This document shows, one piece after another, positions 16,003 to 24,593 of a DNA stretch of 64,000 nt. The DNA comes from an uncultured Devosia sp. (GTDB taxonomy: Bacteria > Pseudomonadota > Alphaproteobacteria > Rhizobiales > Devosiaceae). The DNA lies in assembly GCF_946479885.1 (NCBI RefSeq), contig NZ_CAMLHM010000011.1, forward strand, positions 19,283-83,282, read 5' to 3'. Under the pieces are notes generated by a model that saw only the letters and a list, made by a program, of their open reading frames with translations, did no database searches and was not told the origin of the DNA. The position numbers and the translations under genes are program-made. How positions within the stretch are numbered: position 1 is the first letter of the stretch; every line of letters starts with the position of its first letter.

Positions 16003-17253
16003 ATGAAGCGTCTTGCCCTGGTCGCTACCGCCTGCCTCACCCTGATCAGCACTGCCGTTGCGGCGCCTATGGAGTTGAAGCGCGGCGTGGGTGTGCATGA
16101 TTGGCTGAACTGGGCGCCCCTCGATGAAGACGGGACCTATCGTTGGCCGCCTTACCGCGACGAAAGCGAATGGCTGTCGGGCGCACGGCCGATCAGCGAT
16201 TGGCCGGAGGGCGACCAGTTCACGCGCATTCGCGCCATGGGCTTCGACTTCATCCGCCTCAGCGTGGACCCCGGGCCCCTGCTGGCGAGCGAGGGCGCGG
16301 AGCGACAGGAGGCACTTGATATTCTCGAGGCCGCCGTGCGCAAGGCGACGGCGGCGGGGCTCAAGGTGGTGTTCAACCTGCACGGCGTCAGCCAGGTGCG
16401 GCAATATGGCATGGACATGATCTATGAAGGGGCCGACAGCGCTGGCGTTGCGTCATATCGCGCGATGGTTGCCGATGTGGCGCAGATGCTGGTGGCTGTC
16501 GGTATCGAGGACGTGGCGATCGAACCCTATAACGAGCCCGCCTATTACCCGTGCGACGCCAGCGGGACCGAGGATTGGCAACGGATCATGGCCGACACGG
16601 TCGCCGACATAAGGGCGGTCAGCGCGGAACTGACGGTGGTCGCCACCGGAGCCTGTGGTGGCAGCATTACCGGGCTGACGGATCTCGACCCAACCTTCGA
16701 TGATCCGAACCTGCTCTACAGCTTCCACATGTATGAGCCGCACAGTTTTACCCATCAGCGGTCCGAAGATCCGGACGGCTTCGCCTCGGGCCTGCCGTGG
16801 CCCGCGTCGGAGGGGAGCCCCGACCTGACGATCGCGGCCCTGCGCGCCCACATGGACGCTGATGGGATCGACATGGGCGTCCAGGCGCGCACCATTGTCG
16901 ATCTTCAGGGCGTGGTGGCGGCGTATTTCGCCGAGGGTTGGGGGCAGCCCCAGCTCGAAGCTCGCATCGGCGAGGCGATCGACTGGGCGAAGGGTCATGA
17001 CATCGCGCCGGATCGGCTCTTCATGGGCGAATTTGGTGCCATATTGATGACGCCGGATGGCCGCATGGGCGCGTTCAACCAGGATCGGCTACGTTACCTT
17101 GCCGCCGTTCGACAGGAGGCCGAGAAGTACGGCTTCCCCTGGTCGATCTGGGAATATTCAAATCCCTTCGGCATGTCCGTGATTGTGCCCGAAGGCCCAG
17201 CCGTTCCTGACGCCGAATTGCTCGACGTGCTCGGGTTGGCGCCCGCTCAATAG
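16003..17253 (+). CDS. secreted glycoside hydrolase family 5 (endoglucanase-like)
   Basis: 416 residues. A Sec signal peptide (MKRLALVATACLTLISTAVAA) is followed by a GH5 (beta/alpha)8 barrel: RGVGVHDWLNW near the N-terminus, the acid/base in EPYNEPAYY and the nucleophile in FMGEFGAI, then WSIWEYSNPFG. It is exported to the periplasm or medium and would hydrolyse a beta-glycan, most likely trimming or releasing the polysaccharide made by this locus. Its last 7 bases overlap the convergent CapK-like gene. Confidence 0.85.
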   Translation: MKRLALVATACLTLISTAVAAPMELKRGVGVHDWLNWAPLDEDGTYRWPPYRDESEWLSGARPISDWPEGDQFTRIRAMGFDFIRLSVDPGPLLASEGAERQEALDILEAAVRKATAAGLKVVFNLHGVSQVRQYGMDMIYEGADSAGVASYRAMVADVAQMLVAVGIEDVAIEPYNEPAYYPCDASGTEDWQRIMADTVADIRAVSAELTVVATGACGGSITGLTDLDPTFDDPNLLYSFHMYEPHSFTHQRSEDPDGFASGLPWPASEGSPDLTIAALRAHMDADGIDMGVQARTIVDLQGVVAAYFAEGWGQPQLEARIGEAIDWAKGHDIAPDRLFMGEFGAILMTPDGRMGAFNQDRLRYLAAVRQEAEKYGFPWSIWEYSNPFGMSVIVPEGPAVPDAELLDVLGLAPAQ

Positions 17254-18665
17254 TGGAGGACGTCCAGTCGCTGGTCGATGAAGGCGCGTTTGCCGCTGCG
17301 GCCACCGGCGATCCGGTTGACGGGCTGCACCTGAAAACGCAGCCGGTTGTGGCATCGGCGATCGAGTTCCGCGGCCAGGCGCTCGGCGTCTTCCGGGCGA
17401 CCGTCCGGGCCAAGCACATAGCGGATGACAACCTCGCCCGGCTTGTCCTGATAGAACTGGAATTCGGTAATCCCCTCGAGGGCGTGTCCATCGGCTGGGG
17501 TCAGGTCGGTGGTGACGACCCTGGTCCCGTCATGGGCAATGAGGAAGTTCGGCTTGCGGCGCGGCGTCAGGTCGGAGACGCGCAAACGCTGCCCGTTCGC
17601 CTCCGTTGGCAACTGTACGAGGCGGGCGAAGTCGCCGGTTTCGTAGCGGATGAACGGCATGCCCGTGGACAGGAATCCGGTGCCGACGAGACGACCTTCA
17701 CGGCCGATTTCGGTGACGGGGTTGCCTTTGGCGTCCACCAGTTCGGCCAGCCCATAGAGCGGGTTGAACTCGTAGGTTCCCGGTGTTTCCGCGACTTCAG
17801 CGGCGAACAGCACCTTTTCGCTCAGGCCGTAGAAACAGGCGAAGGGCGGATTGCCAAGCGTGCGGGCGATCATCTGGCGCTGATGGTCGTAGATGGGTTC
17901 GGAGATGGGCATGATGCCCTTGATCGGGAGCTTGGGGGCCCGACCAAGCACCTGCATCTGACGGCAGAACAGCTCGATGGCCGAGGCGTAGCCATAGATG
18001 AACTGCACGCCGCGCGCATCGATCAGGTCGAGATAGAGCGCGGCGTCCTCGGTCGTCATGGGGAAGACCGAGAGCTGCAATTCGCGCATCGCCGGGTCCC
18101 AGTCGTGGACATTGAGGCCGGCGGGATCGAGGCCGAAGCCGCGCAGACAAACGCGCGCGTCGCTCTCGGAGAAGCCGACGCGTGACCACACGTCATAGAC
18201 AAAGGCCATCTCGCGGGCACTGCGGTCCTTGTCGAGATAAAAGCCGAATGGTGCCTCGGCGTTGGAGCCGCTGGTCTCGGTCCAGTCCAGCCTGTGCCTG
18301 GGTTCGGCCAGAGCCGCCTCACCGGCGGTACGCAAGGCAGCCTTGTCGAGAATGGGCAGGCGGCGCAGGTCGCTCGACGCAATGGCGCTGGGATCAAACC
18401 CGGCGCCGAAGGATGCTTCGATCAATGCGCGGTAGAAGGGGCTACCGGCATGCGCCTTGGCCAGCAGGGCGCGGAGGGATGCCAGGTGCCGCTCAGCCGC
18501 ATAGGCGTGGTCATGGGTCGCGTGAGCTATGTCCCGCCGCCAGCTTTGATAGGTGCGGCCGAATTTCAGCTTGGCCGGCACGAGGCCCATGAGCGGACGC
18601 AGGCTCCGGCGAACAATGGCCGGACTCCTGACATAGGCACCGCGGGCTCGATCCAGCCAGCTCAT
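17247..18665 (-). CDS. CapK / phenylacetate-CoA ligase-like adenylating enzyme
   Basis: 472-residue ANL-superfamily protein of the CapK type found in capsule and EPS clusters. Seen: the ETSGSNAEAPF segment in place of the canonical ATP-binding loop, FYGLSEKVLFA (A5-like), and MPFIRYETGDFARL (A7/A8 region). It probably activates an organic acid or amino acid for attachment to the polysaccharide, but CapK functions are poorly known. It is the last gene of a minus-strand trio with the FemAB-like and GT4 genes (gap of 16 bp to the former). Confidence 0.78.
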   Translation of the reverse strand: MSWLDRARGAYVRSPAIVRRSLRPLMGLVPAKLKFGRTYQSWRRDIAHATHDHAYAAERHLASLRALLAKAHAGSPFYRALIEASFGAGFDPSAIASSDLRRLPILDKAALRTAGEAALAEPRHRLDWTETSGSNAEAPFGFYLDKDRSAREMAFVYDVWSRVGFSESDARVCLRGFGLDPAGLNVHDWDPAMRELQLSVFPMTTEDAALYLDLIDARGVQFIYGYASAIELFCRQMQVLGRAPKLPIKGIMPISEPIYDHQRQMIARTLGNPPFACFYGLSEKVLFAAEVAETPGTYEFNPLYGLAELVDAKGNPVTEIGREGRLVGTGFLSTGMPFIRYETGDFARLVQLPTEANGQRLRVSDLTPRRKPNFLIAHDGTRVVTTDLTPADGHALEGITEFQFYQDKPGEVVIRYVLGPDGRPEDAERLAAELDRRCHNRLRFQVQPVNRIAGGRSGKRAFIDQRLDVLHY

Positions 18666-18681
18666 CTCCCCCCTCCGACCA

Positions 18682-19662
18682 TCACAAGCTCATCCACTCG
18701 CCAGCGAGCCGGAATTCAGATGGCCGCATCGTGCGCTTGAACTGCGTGTAGCCGTCGCCGGGCTTGAGGCCACCGACGTCAAACTGCGTGACGCCGCGTT
18801 GCTGGAGCGCCTTGATCACCTCCCACATCAGGACATTGCCGGCATTGAGCCGTCGGCCTGCGGGTCCAAACCAGCCCACATGATACTCGGCGCAGTCGCC
18901 GAAGCGCACGACGGACATGCCGGCCACGGCCCGGCCATCATGGATCATCTGAAACACCAGGACGTTCTCGGGAGCCGATGCCCGCAGGGCGCGCAGCAGT
19001 ACCGGATCGGCCGCGGAAAACCTCTTGTCGCGCATGTTTTCGACGTGACGGTCGAGCAGCCACTCATAGGTTGCGGCATCGGAGGCGGCACGCACCGATG
19101 GCGTGGTCTTTTCCGCCTGGCGCACGCGGTTGCGAAAGGTCGAGGCGAAGCCTGCCCAGATCTGATCCTGCCCTCGGTCGAGATCGATGCGGCCCGACAT
19201 CCAGCCCCGGTCATGGCGGAGCCGAAAGCCGGCATCGGTCAGCAGGGTCGTGCTTTCCGGCCCATGCGGCAGGGCCGGTGCGATCAACAGGGGGCCGCGC
19301 CAATGCCGGCGGATGGTGGCATAGATGGCCGTGAGGTCTCGTGCCGAGGCCGTCTCCAGCAGAAGCGGACCACGATTGATGCGCGCAAGCACGCGGATAC
19401 CGAAAAGGCGCCGAACCAGCACGGTGGCAATGGCCAGGGTGCGTCCGCCGCGCTGAAACGCCACGCGCTCCACATCCCAGCCCTTGGCCCGCTTGCCTTC
19501 GCCATAGCCGTAGCTCTGGGGCAGGTGTGGCACTGCCGCCCGCGCGAGCAAGCCATCCCAACTGGCACGATCGAGAACGGGCAGGACAGCGATGGTGTCG
19601 GCCGCGGTCGCGGCGCGCAACGGCGCCCCATCTACCTGCGGCTCGGTAACACCCACAGTCAT
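18682..19662 (-). CDS. FemAB-like GNAT acyltransferase
   Basis: 326 residues with the FemAB/peptidoglycan-bridge fold: PHLPQSYGYGEGKRAKGWDVERV near the N-terminus, INRGPLLLE, RNRVRQAEKT, and C-terminal YHVGWFGPAGRRLNAGNVLMWEVIKALQQRGV. Members use aminoacyl-tRNA or acyl donors to decorate cell-wall or exopolysaccharide precursors. Next to the CapK-like activating enzyme, a shared substituent is plausible. The ATG is 12 bp from an AGGAG, somewhat far, so the exact start is uncertain. Two tandem 16-bp direct repeats lie just upstream. Confidence 0.75.
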   Translation of the reverse strand: MTVGVTEPQVDGAPLRAATAADTIAVLPVLDRASWDGLLARAAVPHLPQSYGYGEGKRAKGWDVERVAFQRGGRTLAIATVLVRRLFGIRVLARINRGPLLLETASARDLTAIYATIRRHWRGPLLIAPALPHGPESTTLLTDAGFRLRHDRGWMSGRIDLDRGQDQIWAGFASTFRNRVRQAEKTTPSVRAASDAATYEWLLDRHVENMRDKRFSAADPVLLRALRASAPENVLVFQMIHDGRAVAGMSVVRFGDCAEYHVGWFGPAGRRLNAGNVLMWEVIKALQQRGVTQFDVGGLKPGDGYTQFKRTMRPSEFRLAGEWMSL

Positions 19663-19680
19663 CGGCCCAGCAATCTCCTA

Positions 19681-19716
19681 AATACGGCGTCAGTATGCAA
19701 AATATGGCGTCAGTAT
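19681..19716. repeat. two tandem 16-bp direct repeats upstream of femAB-like gene
   Basis: AATACGGCGTCAGTAT (19681-19696) and AATATGGCGTCAGTAT (19701-19716) match at 15 of 16 bases with a 20-bp period, i.e. about two helical turns, on the same face of the DNA. They lie 18-54 bp upstream of the femAB-like start and after the GT4 gene end. A binding site for an activator or repressor is likely; a slippage duplication is the alternative. Confidence 0.6.
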
Positions 19717-19759
19717 AAATAAGCAGACAATGAGCAGGTACGCCCGATTGACCGTAGGC

Positions 19760-20857
19760 TTAACGGGCCGAGGCCACCCAAACGTCGCGAATAGCCTGGG
19801 CAAAGGGCGCCAGATCGAGCCTGGCGCGGTGGACGGAAATCGCATTGCTGCCGAGGTGGGCCCGCAAGTCGGGCGATTGGACCAGACGGGTCAAGGCATG
19901 CGTCAAGGCATCGACATCGCCCGGTGGCACCAGCAATCCGGTTTCGCCATCGACGATAATGTCCTCGACAGCGCCGACCGGCGTCGTGACCACGGCCAGC
20001 CCGGCCGCCATGCCCTCGATAACCGATACCGGCAGGTTCTCGGCAAAGGACGGCAGCACGAGGATATCGGCCGACGAAATCAGCTGCGCCACCTCATCGG
20101 GCCCAACCCAGCCGGGCAGGGTGACGCGGTCGGTCAGACCCAGCTCCACCGCCTTGGCGCGCGCCGCCTCGACGGCACCATCGCCGGCAATGGTGGCGCG
20201 CCAGCCCGGCAGGTCGCGCATGCGGTGCAGCGCTTCGCCCAGTTGCGGCACGCCCTTGCGATCGCCGATGCGACCGAGGAAGAGGATGTGGACGCTTTCG
20301 CCGCCGCCGCGATGCGGCAGCGTGGGGGCCGCCGTGGCATTGGGGATGATGGTGATCTTGTCGGCGGCACCGGGTGCCCGGCGGGCGATGAAATCGCGCC
20401 AGACCTTGCCCAGCACGATGACCTGGCTGGCATGTTCGAACATCTGGCGGATGCAGAGGCCCAATAGACCCGCATCCTCCTGCCAGAAAGCCTGGTATTC
20501 GGCGCCGTGCAGATGCAGCACGTAAGGGATGACCAGAGCGCGGGCGCAGCCGGCGATGACGAGCTTGCGATAGGTGCTGCCGAAGCTCGACAGGTTGATG
20601 TGCACGACATCGACCTTGCCGCGCAGGCGCGCGGCAATCATGCGAAGGCAGAAACCCAGGGCATAGAACGGGGACAGCAGCACGGAGCCCGAGCCGCGGC
20701 TGGGCAGGAAACGAGCCTCGATGTCGGTGCGCCCTTCGCGTTCCAGCTGGTGCTTGAGGGTGGCCATGACGCGGTCGACGCCGCCTTGCCCGGCGGTTGC
20801 CGAGGGCGTGGCGACCATGACCTGTAAGACGGGTGAGCGCTGCAACATGATGCTCAT
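19760..20857 (-). CDS. glycosyltransferase family 4
   Basis: 365-residue GT-B glycosyltransferase. N-terminal acceptor domain (GQGGVDRVMATL, VVHINLSSFGSTYRK), then the GT4 donor domain with FLGRIGDRKGV and the EX7E element in ENLPVSVIEGMAAGLAVVTTPVG. Cytoplasmic, it would add a sugar to the lipid-linked repeat unit. Encoded divergently from the flippase, with 89 bp between them. The ATG at 20857 may be a few codons too early (a second ATG follows three codons later). Confidence 0.85.
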   Translation of the reverse strand: MSIMLQRSPVLQVMVATPSATAGQGGVDRVMATLKHQLEREGRTDIEARFLPSRGSGSVLLSPFYALGFCLRMIAARLRGKVDVVHINLSSFGSTYRKLVIAGCARALVIPYVLHLHGAEYQAFWQEDAGLLGLCIRQMFEHASQVIVLGKVWRDFIARRAPGAADKITIIPNATAAPTLPHRGGGESVHILFLGRIGDRKGVPQLGEALHRMRDLPGWRATIAGDGAVEAARAKAVELGLTDRVTLPGWVGPDEVAQLISSADILVLPSFAENLPVSVIEGMAAGLAVVTTPVGAVEDIIVDGETGLLVPPGDVDALTHALTRLVQSPDLRAHLGSNAISVHRARLDLAPFAQAIRDVWVASAR

Positions 20858-20946
20858 GCCTAGCCCAAGCCATCGACGCGCGAAAGCGAGCGATAAAGAC
20901 AGGGTTTACGCCAGCACTTTTTATTCAAATTGCCTGCATTCATGTT

Positions 20947-22458
20947 GTGGCGGGTTTATGCTGGGCGCGGAAGCGGCCGGACGATAAGCCAGTGCCATCG
21001 GTCAATGCGGAACGTGCCTTGCTGCTACGCTCAACCCTCATCTATGCGCCGGCGATCCTGCTGACGCGCCTCTCGGCGCTGCTGCTGCTGGCCATTGCCA
21101 CGCGGCTGGTCGACCAGACGGAATATGGCCTGCTCACGCTGGTGGTGACCATTGGCGAGATGACCGACGTGGCCGTGACCAACTGGCTGCGCATTGCGCT
21201 GCTGCGCCTGGGCGGCAAGGGAGAGGTCAGTCGCGGCGGCCTGTTGCTGGCTGGCCGGGTCATGGTGATATCGACCATCGTGGCGCTGGCGGTATCTGCC
21301 GGTGCGTCCATGGTGGTGGCGCCCGAACGCTGGACCGACTTCGCATTGGCGGTCGGCGGCTATCTGGTGGCGGGGACGGTCGGCCGGTTTGCCCTGACCG
21401 TCTTGCAGATGCAGCAGCGCCACTCGACCTATAGCCTGCTCGAATTCCTGCGCGCAGGCCTGCAACTGGTGCTGCCGGTGCTTGCCATCATGATCGTGCC
21501 GGGGTCGTTCCTGTCGATCTCGCTGGGGTCGAGCCTTGGTGTATTGATCGCAGGACTGATCGCGGGAGCTTTGGCATTGCGCAAGGTCGTTGCCGGCCCG
21601 GCGCCCTTCACCCAACGGGACTTCTTTGCTTTCGGCGTTCCGCTGGTGGTGATGGCGCTGGTCGGCTTCGGGCTCAACAATGCCGAGCGGCTATTCCTCA
21701 ACGGCTATTACAATGCCGGCGCCGTGGCGATCTTCGCGGCAGCCTATGCGCTGGCGCGGCAGCCGATCGACATGGTGGCCAACGCCATCAACATGGGCGC
21801 CTTTCCCGAGATCGTCGGCAAGTTTGACGCCGAGGGGCCGGAAGCGGCGACGCAGCTTGTTTCACGACTTATGGCGCTGATGTTGCGGCTGTGCCTGCCG
21901 GTGGCGGCGCTGCTGGTTGCACTGGGCCCCTACATAACCGCGGTGGTGCTGCCCCCCGACTATCATGGCCATGTCGACCAGCTGTTTGGCATCATCGCCT
22001 TCTCGGTGCTGTGCTCCAACCTCACGAGCTTTGTCTATGGTGCGGTCGTGCATGCGCACAAGAAGCCATGGCTGCTGGTGCTGGCCAATGGCGCAGGATC
22101 GATCGGCACGATCGGATTGTCGCTGCTGTTGATCCCGACAATGGCGGAAACAGGTGCCGCGCTGGCCTTGGCCGGTGGCACGCTGGCGAGCCTGGCAGCC
22201 TGCGTGATCATCAGCGAACGGCTGACGCCTGTGCCAGTGCCCTGGCGCGACATCGCGGTTTCGCTTGCCATTGCCGGTGTGACCGGCCTGGTAGCGGTCG
22301 TGGCGAGTGCTGGATTGGGAGAGGCGCCGGCTGTGGTGGCGCTGATCGCCGGTGGCGCGGCCGGTGGCGCCGCATTTCTTGCACTCAATGCCCTGACCCA
22401 TCCTGACGAGACCAGGGCATTGACGATGCGATTGCGGAACCGGCTGCGCAGCGCCTAG
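20947..22458 (+). CDS. polysaccharide flippase (Wzx / MOP superfamily)
   Basis: About 490-503 residues with some 13-14 hydrophobic segments and conserved traits of polysaccharide exporters (STLIYAPAILLTRLSALLLLAIATRLVDQTEYGLL at the N-terminus, NNAERLFLNGYYNAGAVAIFAAAY in the middle). It would flip the lipid-linked repeat unit across the inner membrane for polymerisation. The start is uncertain: GTG 20947 gives the full frame and GTG 20992 (VPSVNAER) fits the family better, but neither has a good ribosome-binding site. Confidence 0.8.
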   Translation: MAGLCWARKRPDDKPVPSVNAERALLLRSTLIYAPAILLTRLSALLLLAIATRLVDQTEYGLLTLVVTIGEMTDVAVTNWLRIALLRLGGKGEVSRGGLLLAGRVMVISTIVALAVSAGASMVVAPERWTDFALAVGGYLVAGTVGRFALTVLQMQQRHSTYSLLEFLRAGLQLVLPVLAIMIVPGSFLSISLGSSLGVLIAGLIAGALALRKVVAGPAPFTQRDFFAFGVPLVVMALVGFGLNNAERLFLNGYYNAGAVAIFAAAYALARQPIDMVANAINMGAFPEIVGKFDAEGPEAATQLVSRLMALMLRLCLPVAALLVALGPYITAVVLPPDYHGHVDQLFGIIAFSVLCSNLTSFVYGAVVHAHKKPWLLVLANGAGSIGTIGLSLLLIPTMAETGAALALAGGTLASLAACVIISERLTPVPVPWRDIAVSLAIAGVTGLVAVVASAGLGEAPAVVALIAGGAAGGAAFLALNALTHPDETRALTMRLRNRLRSA

Positions 22459-22467
22459 GCACCAGCC

Positions 22468-23253
22468 TCAGTGGGAGCTGCTGCGGGTCCGGTATGCCTG
22501 CCAGAGCAGCGCCGCATAAGCGGTATTGGTCTCGTAATATCGACGCCACAGGCGCCGTGGTTCCTGGGCCACGCGGAACAGCCATTCGAGGCCGAGCCGC
22601 TGCACCAGGGCGGGCGCGCGCGCGACCTTGCCGGCGAAGACGTCGAAGCTGCCACCGACACCCATGACAAAGCTGGGCAGAAGTTCATTACGATAGCGCT
22701 TGAGAAAACGCTCCTTGCGGGGCGTGGGCAGCGCTACGAACAGGCAATCGGCGTCCGATGCGTTGATGGCGGCGATAACGCCAGCCTCCTGCTCGGCGGC
22801 GAAATAGCCGTGCTGCATGCCGGCGACGGTCAGGGTCGGATAGCGCCGGGCCAGTTCGGCGGCCATGGCATCGAGCACATGCTGTTCGGCGCCCAGCAGG
22901 AACGGGCGATAGCCCTTGCTGGCGCAGAGCGCGAACATCTCGGTCATCACGTCCACGCCTGCCACGCGTTCGTCGATTTCGACGCCGAGCAGACGGGCAC
23001 CCCAGAGTACGCCAATGCCATCGACATTGATGACATCGGCGCTGCCGACGTCTTCACGCAATTCGGCATTGTTCTTCATGGTGACCAGCTTGGCCACGTT
23101 GACGACAGTGTGCAGCAGCGGCTGGCGGGTCCGCATGGACTCTTCCGCCAGCCCGATTGTTTCGGCCATGCTGAGAGCGTGCATGGGGGCGCCGAGGAAC
23201 TCTCTCCGGCGCTGCACCAACAAGGCGTGGTCAGCCCAACTGGCGCTTGCCAT
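22468..23253 (-). CDS. WecG/TagA/CpsF family glycosyltransferase
   Basis: 261 residues of GT26 type: NVDGIGVLWGARLLG (catalytic Asp region), FLLGAEQHV, VALPTPRKERF and VGGSFDVFAGKVARAP are all family hallmarks. In enterobacterial common antigen synthesis WecG transfers ManNAcA; here the upstream wecC and wecB in the same minus-strand operon make the same donor likely. The gap to wecC is only 2 bp. The C-terminus ends normally (RVAQEPRRLWRRY). Confidence 0.85.
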   Translation of the reverse strand: MASASWADHALLVQRRREFLGAPMHALSMAETIGLAEESMRTRQPLLHTVVNVAKLVTMKNNAELREDVGSADVINVDGIGVLWGARLLGVEIDERVAGVDVMTEMFALCASKGYRPFLLGAEQHVLDAMAAELARRYPTLTVAGMQHGYFAAEQEAGVIAAINASDADCLFVALPTPRKERFLKRYRNELLPSFVMGVGGSFDVFAGKVARAPALVQRLGLEWLFRVAQEPRRLWRRYYETNTAYAALLWQAYRTRSSSH

Positions 23254-23255
23254 GA

Positions 23256-24593
23256 TCAGGCCGCCCTGTCGGTGCTGCGCCGACGCGGACGCGTCAGGCT
23301 GTTGCGACCCTCGATGCGGGCATCGGTCCGGCGCGCCTTGCGCCAGGTCCAGAGACCCCGCGTATCGACCAGCTTCTTGTCCTTGAGCGCCTCGGGGTCG
23401 ATCAGGTTGAAGTGGCGGTGATCCACCAGCAGCACGACGATATCGGCCTTGTCGATGGCGGTCAGTGGGTCGGTGAACTCCACGCCAAGACCCTGCAGGG
23501 CCTTGGGCAGGCCCTTGGCATGCGGTTCGGCCGCCAAGATGCGGACATCGCGCAATTCGGACAGCAGCCGCACCACGTCGACGGCCGGGCTCTCGCGCAT
23601 GTCGTCGATATTGGCTTTGAAGCTGAGGCCCAGGCAGGCGATGGTCTGGTGCTTGTTCGGATCGAGCAGCATTTCCACGTCGCGGACCACGCTATAGGGG
23701 CGGTCCGAGTTGATCTGACGGGCAGCCTTCATGATGTGCGTGCTGTCGGGCGCCGCTTCGATGATGAAGTAGGGATCGACGGCAATGCAATGTCCGCCGA
23801 CACCCGGTCCGGGGCTCAGAATGTTGACCCGGGGATGCTTGTTGGCGAGTTCGATGACTTCCCAGGCATTGAGCCCGAGCTGCTGGCACACGGCCGCCAG
23901 TTCGTTGGCGAAGCCGATATTGACGTCGCGGAAGGCGTTCTCGGTCAGCTTGACCAGTTCGGCGCTCTCGGCGCTGGTGATATAGAGGTCGCCGGCCACG
24001 AAGGTGGTGTAGAGAGCCACGGCGCGCTGGGCCGAGGCCTTGGACAGGCCGCCGATAGAGCGGTCGTTGTCGACAAGTTCGGTCAGCACCTTGCCGGGCA
24101 GCACGCGCTCGGGCGAATAGGCCACCAGCACGTCGGCATCCTCGCCATGCAGGTGCGGGAAGCGCAGCTCGGGGCGCAGCTCGGCGAGCAGCAAGGTCAT
24201 GGTGCGGGTGGTGCCGACCGGCGACGTCGATTCCAGCACCACCAGGTCGCCGCGCTTGAGCACGGGAGCAAGGCTGCGCGCCGCGGCCATGACGTAGCTC
24301 AGGTCCGGGGTATGATCATGCTCGCCCATGAATGGGGTCGGCACGGCGATGATATGGGCATCGGCCGGCTGCGGGGTCGTGTAGGCGGTGAGCTTGCCGG
24401 TCTCGACCATCTTCTGGATGAGGCCGTCGAGCTCGGGCTCCACGATATGGATCTCGCCGCGATTGACCTTGGCGACGACTTCCTCATTGACGTCGACGCC
24501 GAGCACGTCGAGGCCGCTCCTGGCAAAGATGGCGCAGGTGGGCAGGCCGATATAGCCCATGCCGATCACGGAAACGGTACGAATCTCAGACAT
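23256..24593 (-). CDS. wecC: UDP-N-acetyl-D-mannosamine dehydrogenase
   Basis: 445 residues, UDP-glucose/GDP-mannose dehydrogenase superfamily. The NAD-binding motif is IGMGYIGLPTCAIFA at the N-terminus, the catalytic Cys is in GPGVGGHCIAVDPYFI, and the central and C-terminal domains are complete (LGLSFKANIDDMRESP). It would oxidise UDP-ManNAc twice to UDP-ManNAcA. It overlaps the wecB 3' end by 8 bp. Pairing with a UDP-GlcNAc 2-epimerase gene makes the ManNAc specificity likely rather than UDP-Glc. Confidence 0.87.
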   Translation of the reverse strand: MSEIRTVSVIGMGYIGLPTCAIFARSGLDVLGVDVNEEVVAKVNRGEIHIVEPELDGLIQKMVETGKLTAYTTPQPADAHIIAVPTPFMGEHDHTPDLSYVMAAARSLAPVLKRGDLVVLESTSPVGTTRTMTLLLAELRPELRFPHLHGEDADVLVAYSPERVLPGKVLTELVDNDRSIGGLSKASAQRAVALYTTFVAGDLYITSAESAELVKLTENAFRDVNIGFANELAAVCQQLGLNAWEVIELANKHPRVNILSPGPGVGGHCIAVDPYFIIEAAPDSTHIMKAARQINSDRPYSVVRDVEMLLDPNKHQTIACLGLSFKANIDDMRESPAVDVVRLLSELRDVRILAAEPHAKGLPKALQGLGVEFTDPLTAIDKADIVVLLVDHRHFNLIDPEALKDKKLVDTRGLWTWRKARRTDARIEGRNSLTRPRRRSTDRAA

